A stretch of 5,489 bases of DNA from JBMNTU01 sp050945895 (lineage in GTDB: Bacteria > Bacillota > Clostridia > Christensenellales > Christensenellaceae). The position numbers and the translations under genes were made by a program. The DNA is taken from NCBI GenBank assembly GCA_050945895.1, contig JBMNTU010000116.1, forward strand, positions 1 through 5,489, written 5' to 3'. The notes beneath the pieces are model-generated. The model worked only from the letters and a program-made list of their open reading frames with translations. It did no database searches and was not told where the DNA came from. Shown piece by piece: positions 1 through 5,101 of this stretch (positions are counted from its first letter, which is position 1; each line of letters opens with the position of its first letter).

Positions 1-299
1 CCAGCGCCTCAGAGCATGGTATATGCTGTATAAGAAACTTTTACGATGCCTCCTCCACTAACTCTGTACTTGGTACAAAGATTGGGGGCAGCCCAGTACA
101 GCACAAGCACATCTGGAGTTCATCTCAAAGAGCATTTTATTCATAGTCCAGATTTTAAGCAATTGTATTTATTTCTCACTCGTTGAATTATGTCCTTGAC
201 CAACCACACCGCGCAGCATAGACGACCCTTCATGTGCTGCAAGGCTCCCCCGCGTCAATCCTTTATTCACTCTATGCTCGAAGCTTAATTCCCTATATA
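1..299. other. Gene-poor stretch downstream of iolD
   Basis: I can support no gene here. On the plus strand one frame is open from the left edge to a TAG at 150-152, about 49 codons, but its translation has no motif I recognise; it could be the tail of a gene lying to the left or chance. Another plus frame closes at 61. On the minus strand only short unconvincing frames exist, for example 30 codons from an ATG at 233. No tRNA or rRNA is evident. The only structure seen is an imperfect inverted repeat at 64-101, listed separately, and the terminator at the right end. Confidence 0.5.
64..101. repeat. Imperfect inverted repeat
   Basis: CTGTACT at 64-70 is the exact reverse complement of AGTACAG at 95-101. 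After one mismatch, GG at 72-73 can pair with CC at 92-93, giving a roughly 10-bp stem with one mismatch and an 18-base loop. A shorter TGTAC/GTACA dyad (65-77) overlaps it. No T-run follows, so it is not a typical terminator. Its role is unknown and it may be chance. Confidence 0.3.
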
Positions 300-326
300 A
301 AAAGCGGCCAATATTGGCCGCTTTTC
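299..326 (-). terminator. Terminator of the iolB-iolD unit
   Basis: GCGGCCAATATTGGCCGC at 304-321 is a perfect 18-base palindrome. It is flanked by A residues on the left and TTTT on the right. Read on the minus strand, the GC-rich stem is followed by TTTTT then ATATA, as expected of a rho-independent terminator. It lies about 20 bases past the iolD stop. The T-run on the plus side means it could also work for plus-strand transcripts from the left, though no gene is visible there. Confidence 0.85.
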
Positions 327-344
327 GTTGCTTTTATACTTGTA

Positions 345-2282
345 TTAGTACATCCTGGCTTTTTTCAGCCATTCTTCCTTGCTCTCATATGCATCTTTGA
401 CTGCAGCCGACTTGCTCGTCGACGCAACACCCACATGCCACCACGATTTATAGCCTTCCGCCATTGTCTTAGGCAGCACCTTTGCGTCAATAAGGCAAGA
501 TTTTTCCTGCTTTTTCGCATCTTCCAGTGCCGCTTTCAACTCTTCCGGCGTTTTGGCCGTATAACCCTTCATGCCATATCCCTCGCCTACTTTCGCGTAG
601 TCGATCTTAACATATGGGCCATCCATTTTACCCGTTTCGGGGTTCCTGTGACGGAACTCCGTCGCAAGGCTGCCAATACCATTGCCCATCTGCAAGTTGT
701 TGATGCAGCCGAACGCGGCGTTGTCAAATACCACAATTGTAATCTTCGCACCTTCCTGAATAGCCGTCGGAATTTCCGAGTTAAGCATCAGGAACGATCC
801 ATCACCCAGCAAGCAGTATGCGTCCTGATTCGGAGCCGCCAGCTTTGCGCCCAGCGTCGCAGCAATTTCAAATCCCATGCACGATGCGCCATACTCAACA
901 TTATATGTATACTTCGCATCTGTTTTCCACAACCGCTGCATATCCGCCGGAAGCGAGCCTGCCGCCGTAACAACCATCGCATCCTTCTCAATTACGTCCA
1001 TCACCAGCTTTACGCCGTTCGTTTCGGTAATCGTTCCACCGATATCGCGCAAATAGTCGTCCATAATCTCTTGTGTCCAGCAAGGTACAACAGGCACAAA
1101 TCCATCACCAGTGTATACCGTGTTCAAAACCTTCTGCCGTTCCTCTTCCCATTCTTTCATCAGGTCGGCTATTTCCGTTTCACCATAAGAAGGCTTATAC
1201 CCTTTTTCTTTCAGTACTTTGCCAATCGCTTCTATATTAATCCGCGCATCGCCCACTACACGCATCGCGTCCATCTTCTCCGCATGGAATTCCGACGTAT
1301 TGATCGTCACAAATTTCACATTCGGATTGGCGTATACACTCTTCGATCCCGTTACAAAGTCGTTAAACCGTGTGCCCACGCCCACAATAAGGTCTGCCGT
1401 TTCGGCAATCGTGTTTGCCGCCAGCGAACCAGAAATACCAATTCCGCCAAGGTTCATCGGGCTGGAACCCAGTGTTGCACTCTTACCTGCCTGCGTTTCC
1501 GCATACGGAATTTTCAATTCTTCACACAGGCTTTGCAGCGCGTCTCCCGCTTCCGAATAACGCACGCCGCCGCCGCTTACAAAGAGCGGCCGCTTGCTTT
1601 GCATAATCATCTCTACTGCCGTTGCACGCTCCACCTCGTCCGCCAAGCGCCTGGGAATCCTGTGTACGCGCTTTTGGAAGAAGTCCTCCGGGAAATCAAA
1701 GCTTTCGCCCTGCACATCCTGAGGGATAGATACAGTTGCTGTTCCACAGTTTGCCGTATCCGTCAATACGCGCATCGCGTTTATCATTGCCGTCATCAAC
1801 TGCCCCGGCCGCGATACCCTGTCCCAATACCTGCTCACCGGACGGAAGCAGTCACTTCCTGTAATCGTAAAATCGTACGGCTGCTCGATCTGCTGCAGCA
1901 CCGGGTCGGGCTGCCGTGTCGCAAACGAGTCCGACGGCAAAAGAAGCAGCGGCAGGTTGTTGATCGTTGCTGTCAGCGCAGCCGTTACCATGTTCGTTGC
2001 TCCCGGCCCAATCGACGAGCAGCACGCAATGATCTTGCGTCGGTTATGCTGTTTTGCAAACCCGGTTGCAACATGCGCCATTCCCTGTTCGTTCCTGCCC
2101 TGATATACGCGCAGGTGCCCCGGGTCCTCCTCAAGTGCCTGCCCCAGGCCCACGACCGAACCATGTCCAAATATTGTAAACACTCCGTCTACAAACGGCG
2201 TTTCTGTTCCGTCAAATTCTACATACTGCTGGTTCAAAAACTTTACGACCGCCTGACCTACCGTCATTCTGATTGTTTTCAT
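345..2282 (-). CDS. iolD: IolD, 3D-(3,5/4)-trihydroxycyclohexane-1,2-dione acylhydrolase
   Basis: This cytoplasmic thiamine-diphosphate enzyme of myo-inositol catabolism hydrolyses the C-C bond of the cyclic dione to give 5-deoxy-D-glucuronate. The 645-residue product matches the family's usual length (about 640). It shows the standard three-part ThDP fold. The N-terminal PYR domain carries the expected catalytic glutamate in GRNEQG (E65) and the SIGPGATN segment (90-97). The central domain (about 220-360) includes VGVGTRFNDF near 300-309. The C-terminal PP domain has the Mg-ThDP motif GDGSF (493-497), followed by N521 in VVFDN. The ATG at 2282 has AGGAG at 2290-2294, 7 bases upstream. It is the second gene after iolB, 40 bp downstream of it, and is followed by a palindromic terminator. 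No truncation or frameshift is seen. Identification rests on overall sequence recognition plus the ThDP motifs. Confidence 0.96.
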   Translation of the reverse strand: MKTIRMTVGQAVVKFLNQQYVEFDGTETPFVDGVFTIFGHGSVVGLGQALEEDPGHLRVYQGRNEQGMAHVATGFAKQHNRRKIIACCSSIGPGATNMVTAALTATINNLPLLLLPSDSFATRQPDPVLQQIEQPYDFTITGSDCFRPVSRYWDRVSRPGQLMTAMINAMRVLTDTANCGTATVSIPQDVQGESFDFPEDFFQKRVHRIPRRLADEVERATAVEMIMQSKRPLFVSGGGVRYSEAGDALQSLCEELKIPYAETQAGKSATLGSSPMNLGGIGISGSLAANTIAETADLIVGVGTRFNDFVTGSKSVYANPNVKFVTINTSEFHAEKMDAMRVVGDARINIEAIGKVLKEKGYKPSYGETEIADLMKEWEEERQKVLNTVYTGDGFVPVVPCWTQEIMDDYLRDIGGTITETNGVKLVMDVIEKDAMVVTAAGSLPADMQRLWKTDAKYTYNVEYGASCMGFEIAATLGAKLAAPNQDAYCLLGDGSFLMLNSEIPTAIQEGAKITIVVFDNAAFGCINNLQMGNGIGSLATEFRHRNPETGKMDGPYVKIDYAKVGEGYGMKGYTAKTPEELKAALEDAKKQEKSCLIDAKVLPKTMAEGYKSWWHVGVASTSKSAAVKDAYESKEEWLKKARMY

Positions 2283-2322
2283 ACCTGTTCTCCTCTTTCT
2301 TTTTTCAATATATTATCCTTTA

Positions 2323-3123
2323 TCAAATATCAGGGAAAAATTTCGCTCCTTCTTCCACCGTCCACCCAAACTCCTCTACACTTGGAGGCAGCGAATACGG
2401 GTTCAGATCCGAATCCACAATTACCCATACATAATACATTGCATAGCCCGGCGCCGCTACTTGCGCATGGATGTCCCCATCCACCGCCAAAATCGCGTCA
2501 TTTTCCTTCACCTGGTATGCAATATCAAATCCGTCCTGCGAAAAACCAAAACCGTTTTTATCGCTCGGAAGGAATTTGAAATAATAAATTTCCGGATGCG
2601 GATGGCTGTGCGGCGGAAAACTCGACCACTTACCAGGCGAGTTTACAACCTCACCCATTACAAAGTTTGTCTCCGGGCAGTTGCCGCGGCCGCGTATGCT
2701 CCGAACGATCCTGGTCGAGCATTCGTTGAGCGTACCCGCCCCCCTGTTTTCATTGGGCGCATCCTCTGGCGTATAAAAACGCGATGCAAACTTCTTTTCA
2801 TTGTTTGTCGTCATTACTGCAAACTGTGTGTTATCTGCATGCGCTTCCAATTCTACTTTAACGCCGGCAGGCGTGCAAAGGCAATATGGCGCATCATGGA
2901 AACAGCTCTTCCTCTCTATTGTCTTCTCCTGCCCTTCCCATTTAAATGTCGCTTTCCCAAACATCAAAAGAACGGCGCATTCCTTTTCCGGATACAGCAG
3001 GTTAAACTTTCCTCCGTCATCCAGCTTTACTACCGAAAAGCCCATTTGTGCTTCCGGGTTTTTGCGCTCGTCACATACTACATTAATTCCGTTATTGAAT
3101 CTTTTCGCTTTCAGTAACGCCAT
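2323..3123 (-). CDS. iolB: IolB, 5-deoxy-glucuronate isomerase
   Basis: IolB converts 5-deoxy-D-glucuronate, the product of IolD, to 2-deoxy-5-keto-D-gluconate. It is a cytoplasmic metal-dependent bicupin. The 266-residue product fits the family (about 270). The C-terminal cupin shows the metal-binding cluster PPHSHPHPEIYYF (170-182), with H172, H174 and E178 as likely ligands and H219 in VDGDIHAQV as the probable last one. The N-terminal half (about 28-105) is the second, non-metal cupin, with KWEGQE at 61-66. The frame stays open upstream to an ATG at 3333. I chose the ATG at 3123 because GGAGGGA lies at 3131-3137, 7 bases upstream, because the protein then begins at the usual place (MALLKAKRF), and because the upstream extension overlaps a promoter and three inverted repeats. 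iolD follows after 40 bp, so the two are probably cotranscribed. Confidence 0.95.
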   Translation of the reverse strand: MALLKAKRFNNGINVVCDERKNPEAQMGFSVVKLDDGGKFNLLYPEKECAVLLMFGKATFKWEGQEKTIERKSCFHDAPYCLCTPAGVKVELEAHADNTQFAVMTTNNEKKFASRFYTPEDAPNENRGAGTLNECSTRIVRSIRGRGNCPETNFVMGEVVNSPGKWSSFPPHSHPHPEIYYFKFLPSDKNGFGFSQDGFDIAYQVKENDAILAVDGDIHAQVAAPGYAMYYVWVIVDSDLNPYSLPPSVEEFGWTVEEGAKFFPDI

Positions 3124-3154
3124 TTTTCTTTCCCTCCGCTTTTCAAAAATTCCA

Positions 3155-3170
3155 CCGGCAACCTTGCCGG
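3155..3170 (-). repeat. Leader inverted repeat C, 7-bp arms
   Basis: On the minus strand, CCGGCAA, a GG spacer and TTGCCGG form a perfect GC-rich dyad (plus-strand arms 3155-3161 and 3164-3170). TGGAATTTTTG follows. This resembles a weak terminator or attenuator about 20 bases before the iolB ribosome binding site, but the T-run begins four to five bases after the stem, so termination may be inefficient. The near-zero spacer also suits a protein operator. Confidence 0.5.
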
Positions 3171-3187
3171 ATAAAAATGCTTTTTCC

Positions 3188-3215
3188 CGAATTGCACACC
3201 CCTTAGTGCAATTCG
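3188..3215. repeat. Leader inverted repeat B, perfect 10-bp arms
   Basis: CGAATTGCAC at 3188-3197 and GTGCAATTCG at 3206-3215 are exact reverse complements around an 8-base spacer. TTTTTT follows on the plus strand, which gives it the look of a plus-strand terminator, yet no plus-strand gene lies to the left. On the minus strand the stem is followed by GGGAAAAA, so it would not terminate iolB transcription. Its place between promoter and gene suits an operator or an mRNA hairpin. Confidence 0.7.
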
Positions 3216-3229
3216 TTTTTTCGAAATGT

Positions 3230-3254
3230 ATTATTTTAAACTCTGCAAAATAAT
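3230..3254. repeat. Leader inverted repeat A, 8-bp AT-rich arms
   Basis: ATTATTTT at 3230-3237 is the reverse complement of AAAATAAT at 3247-3254, with a 9-base spacer. It lies just downstream of the predicted start of the proximal iolB promoter, a position where a bound repressor would block transcription. The arms contain only A and T, so a chance occurrence is possible. Confidence 0.45.
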
Positions 3255-3271
3255 CAGTCCATATACGGTTT

Positions 3272-3300
3272 AGTGTATACTTATCCCCATGAATTGTCAA
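3272..3300 (-). promoter_or_regulatory. Proximal iolB promoter (sigma-A type)
   Basis: On the minus strand a perfect -35 box TTGACA (3295-3300) is followed by 17 bases and the -10 box TACACT (3272-3277), which matches 4 of 6 consensus positions. The predicted start is near 3265, about 140 bases before the iolB ATG. No gene lies between the two, so iolB-iolD is the expected target. Confidence 0.7.
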
Positions 3301-3378
3301 TGTCCTCAAGCAGCTGCCGGCAACAAAACGCACGCTTAATTCTCAATTCATTATCGCTCGTTTTGCAACCATGAATTA

Positions 3379-3407
3379 ATTATATATTTATTCCTGTATG
3401 CTGTCAA
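3379..3407 (-). promoter_or_regulatory. Distal iolB promoter, perfect consensus sigma-A
   Basis: On the minus strand TTGACA (3402-3407), a 17-base spacer and TATAAT (3379-3384) match the vegetative consensus at all 12 positions. The predicted start is near 3372, about 250 bases before the iolB ATG. It sits just past the terminator of the small acidic gene, so it restarts transcription into iolB-iolD. A promoter this strong before a catabolic operon suggests tight repression or control within the leader. Confidence 0.8.
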
Positions 3408-3411
3408 TCTT

Positions 3412-3461
3412 CCTTTTATATATATGCAAATAAACAGCCTCGCTTGGAGGCTGTTTATTTG
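3412..3461 (-). terminator. Terminator of the small acidic gene
   Basis: CAAATAAACAGCCTC at 3427-3441 and GAGGCTGTTTATTTG at 3447-3461 form a perfect 15-bp stem with a 5-base loop. Read on the minus strand, the stem ends in TTTATTTG, with more AT-rich sequence following, which makes a good rho-independent terminator. It begins 13 bases past the stop of the 53-codon gene. The symmetric A/T flanks would allow function in the other direction too, but no plus-strand gene ends there. Confidence 0.85.
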
Positions 3462-3474
3462 TATTATCGCAGCG

Positions 3475-3636
3475 TTATTCCGCCGCGTTATCTTCCGTTG
3501 TCTTTTCCTCCTGCTTTGCTTCCGGTGTTTCAAAGCGCAAAAAACTTACGGATATATCATCCAGGTCTTCTTCCTCTGCAGGCTTTCTAAATACAATATC
3601 CTGTTCGTTTACATGATCCAAATCATACTCTGCCAT
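3475..3636 (-). CDS. Small, very acidic 53-residue protein of unknown function
   Basis: I do not recognise this protein. The case for a real gene is structural. The ATG at 3636 has AAAGGAG (3644-3650) 7 bases upstream, the frame runs 53 codons to TAA, and a strong 15-bp terminator hairpin begins 13 bases later. The product starts MAEYDLDHVNEQDIVF and has 18 Asp/Glu against 5 Lys/Arg. It has no Cys, no signal peptide and no membrane segment. It holds an acidic run EEEDLDD at 21-27, a short hydrophobic patch ISVSFLRF at 28-35, and a charged, probably disordered tail. It is likely cytoplasmic. It is monocistronic, divergent from the BTAD regulator and upstream of the iol promoters. Regulation by the neighbouring regulator is possible but only inferred from position. 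A chance frame is the alternative. Confidence 0.75.
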   Translation of the reverse strand: MAEYDLDHVNEQDIVFRKPAEEEDLDDISVSFLRFETPEAKQEEKTTEDNAAE

Positions 3637-3660
3637 TTCAATTCTCCTTTCAGATCCTTC

Positions 3661-3678
3661 GTTTAATTGTTATTAAAC
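3661..3678. repeat. Inverted repeat upstream of the small acidic gene
   Basis: GTTTAAT (3661-3667), a 4-base spacer and ATTAAAC (3672-3678) form a perfect 7-bp dyad about 10 bases upstream of the ribosome binding site of the small gene. It could be an operator or an mRNA hairpin in its leader. The AT-rich arms keep confidence low. Confidence 0.45.
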
Positions 3679-3818
3679 TCTCCGCCGTTTTTTAAACAAA
3701 ATCGGGGGAAACATCAAAAATGTCTATGCCTATGTAACTTTTCATTTTTATGAAAACATTCAAAACATAGCATCACAGCATGTAAATAAATATTTTTTAA
3801 TCTTTTTTTATATTTTAA

Positions 3819-3847
3819 TGGAAAAAACATGTGAAATGATATACAAT
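3819..3847 (+). promoter_or_regulatory. Candidate promoter of the BTAD regulator gene
   Basis: TACAAT at 3842-3847 matches the -10 consensus at 5 of 6 positions. With a 17-base spacer, the matching -35 would be TGGAAA at 3819-3824 (4 of 6). A TG just upstream (3837-3838) may help as an extended -10 element for the overlapping TATACA. It would start transcription about 50 bases before the ATG at 3907. Other AT-rich arrangements are possible. Confidence 0.4.
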
Positions 3848-3906
3848 GTAACTTAGAAGTTTTTTCGTGCAACATTTATACTTTTTTGCAATTGTAAAGG
3901 AGCAAT

Positions 3907-5097
3907 ATGAAACCGATTATCATCAAAATGTTGGGGAAGTTTGATATTATTTCCGAAAACGAATCTGCGGCCGGCGCATTTGGCAACACAACCAAAAGCG
4001 CGATGTTTATTAAATACCTTATTTTGAATAAAGGCAAAGCTATACCAACCAGTGAACTGATTAACACCTTCTGGTCGGACGAGCATAAAACCAATCCGGA
4101 AAACGCGCTCAAAACCATGGTCAGCCGCATCCGCAAAAGCCTTTCAAAAGCGGCGCCGCATTTGCGGCATTGTATCGTTACCGAGCGCGGCTCCTACAAA
4201 TGGAATATTCACATCCCCTGCGAGGTGGATGTTTTTCTGTTCGAGCAGCTTTGCGGCGAAGTCCTCGAAGTAAACGAGTTTTCACCAGAATTGCAAAAAA
4301 AATACGACACGATACTCACGCTTTACAATGGGGACCTGGTTACCGGCGATCTGGAAGAAGATTACCTTACCAGCTACAGCTTTTATCTGCATAATCTCTA
4401 TCTGGATGTCGTTTATCACTACCTAGACATTCTCGAGCAGGTGCGCGAATACGACTTAATCATCCAGGTGAGCCGTTTGGCGCTAAACATCGACGCGTTC
4501 GATCAAAAACTTCACATCGCGCTGATGACCGCACTCAAAGATTCCGGCAAAAGCCATCTTGCGCTCACTCAGTACAGGCATGTTAAAGACCTTTACTATA
4601 AGTATATGAGCGACGAACCGCCCCGCCAGCTTACCGACTTCTATAAAACACTGACGCAGAACGACTCAACAACAGAGACAGATTTAAAAGCAATTCGCCA
4701 GCGTCTGCAAAAAACAGATACCTCCTCCGGTGCGTATGTGTGTGATTATTCTATATTCGAAGATATCTACCACATCCAGCTTCGGAACCTGGAACGTTGG
4801 AATGTAAAAATGTATTTGATGCTGCTCTCCATCGAGAATATACTCCAGGAGCCGTTTGAGCCGCTTGTGCTCGACGGCCTCATGCGGGATATGCACGAAA
4901 TGCTCCGCAGCAGCCTGCGCAAAAGCGATGTTATTACGCAATACAGCCCCACGCAATACGCATTGCTGCTAATTAGCACAGACCAAACGAATATCGATTC
5001 TATTATCGACCGAATCAAAAAATATTTTTACCGCGACAACCTTGCTCCATCGCTGCGTATTTCTTTCCAGTTGGAATCGCTGACCGCCGAGGGTTGA
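3907..5097 (+). CDS. SARP/BTAD-type transcription regulator with GGDEF-like C-terminal domain
   Basis: This is a cytoplasmic DNA-binding regulator of 396 residues. Residues 1-100 form an OmpR/SARP-like winged helix: a short beta start (IIIKMLGKFDI), then helices around FIKYLILNKG and PTSELINTFW, a recognition helix near NPENALKTMVSRIRKSL (63-79), and the wing hairpin with GSYKWNI (95-101). Residues 105-252 are a BTAD helical-repeat domain, shown by EVDVFLFEQL (106-115), LYNGDLV (139-145) and SRLALNIDAFDQKLHIALMT (189-208). After a polar linker, residues 276-393 resemble a GGDEF domain: SLRKSDVITQYSPTQYALLL aligns with the family pattern around RYGGDEFAVLL, but SPTQY (347-351) replaces GGDEF, so cyclase activity is not expected. 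The ATG at 3907 follows AAAGGAG (3896-3902) at a short 4-base spacing. A HAD gene follows after 4 bases. The target genes and ligand are unknown. Confidence 0.85.
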   Translation: MKPIIIKMLGKFDIISENESAAGAFGNTTKSAMFIKYLILNKGKAIPTSELINTFWSDEHKTNPENALKTMVSRIRKSLSKAAPHLRHCIVTERGSYKWNIHIPCEVDVFLFEQLCGEVLEVNEFSPELQKKYDTILTLYNGDLVTGDLEEDYLTSYSFYLHNLYLDVVYHYLDILEQVREYDLIIQVSRLALNIDAFDQKLHIALMTALKDSGKSHLALTQYRHVKDLYYKYMSDEPPRQLTDFYKTLTQNDSTTETDLKAIRQRLQKTDTSSGAYVCDYSIFEDIYHIQLRNLERWNVKMYLMLLSIENILQEPFEPLVLDGLMRDMHEMLRSSLRKSDVITQYSPTQYALLLISTDQTNIDSIIDRIKKYFYRDNLAPSLRISFQLESLTAEG

Positions 5098-5101
5098 CCA
5101 G

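Larger units (their letters stand above)
3124..3264 (-). promoter_or_regulatory. Structured 5' leader of iolB mRNA
   Basis: If transcription starts near 3265 from the proximal promoter, the iolB leader is about 140 bases; from the distal promoter it is about 250. In transcription order it holds three inverted repeats: 3230-3254 (8-bp arms), 3188-3215 (10-bp arms) and 3155-3170 (7-bp arms). The GGAGGG ribosome binding site and ATG follow. A further short TTCG/CGAA pairing (about 3214-3227) would compete with the first arm of the 10-bp stem. The leader could be an RNA regulatory region, or the repeats could be DNA operators; the sequence alone does not decide. I do not recognise a known riboswitch class. 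Confidence 0.45.
3637..3906. promoter_or_regulatory. AT-rich divergent intergenic region
   Basis: This 270-base stretch separates the small acidic gene (minus) from the BTAD regulator (plus) and should hold both promoters. Small dyads are present: GTTTAAT/ATTAAAC at 3661-3678 and TTTTCAT/ATGAAAA at 3739-3756. A weak minus-strand promoter can be drawn with TTGATG near 3711-3716 and TAAAAA 17 bases on, each box matching 4 of 6. On the plus strand TGCAA occurs at 3868-3872 and 3887-3891, 19 bases apart. I see no coding sequence or structured RNA of a known class. Confidence 0.6.

Noticed and set aside
141..233. A 30-codon minus-strand frame downstream of iolD
   Set aside because: Its ATG has only a distant GGGGGAG 11 bases away, no promoter is clear, and the product has no recognisable features.
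234..2579. A 781-codon open frame on the plus strand
   Set aside because: It lies antisense across the whole of iolD and part of iolB. Its translation is rich in Arg, His and Cys with no domain, and it crosses the iolB-iolD intergenic gap. It is a by-product of codon bias in the true minus-strand genes, which have clear family matches and ribosome binding sites.
3124..3333. A 70-residue N-terminal extension of IolB from an ATG at 3333
   Set aside because: The extension would overlap the proximal promoter and all three dyads, has no family counterpart, and lacks a ribosome binding site, whereas the ATG at 3123 has GGAGGGA at ideal spacing.
3343..3372. A 9-codon leader peptide starting at the predicted start point of the distal promoter
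   Set aside because: It would need leaderless translation, has no ribosome binding site and shows no run of regulatory codons. It is most likely chance.
3351..3533. A 60-codon minus-strand frame through the terminator and distal promoter
   Set aside because: It runs through the hairpin and the consensus promoter, overlaps the small acidic gene in another frame, and encodes a low-complexity basic stretch.
3752..3765. A possible catabolite-responsive element around TGAAAACATTCAAA
   Set aside because: It lacks the central CG and one further conserved position of the cre consensus, so the match is no better than expected in AT-rich sequence.
3853..4136. Short minus-strand frames over the start of the regulator gene
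   Set aside because: They are antisense to the well-supported winged-helix coding region, mirror its codon pattern and have no ribosome binding sites or motifs.
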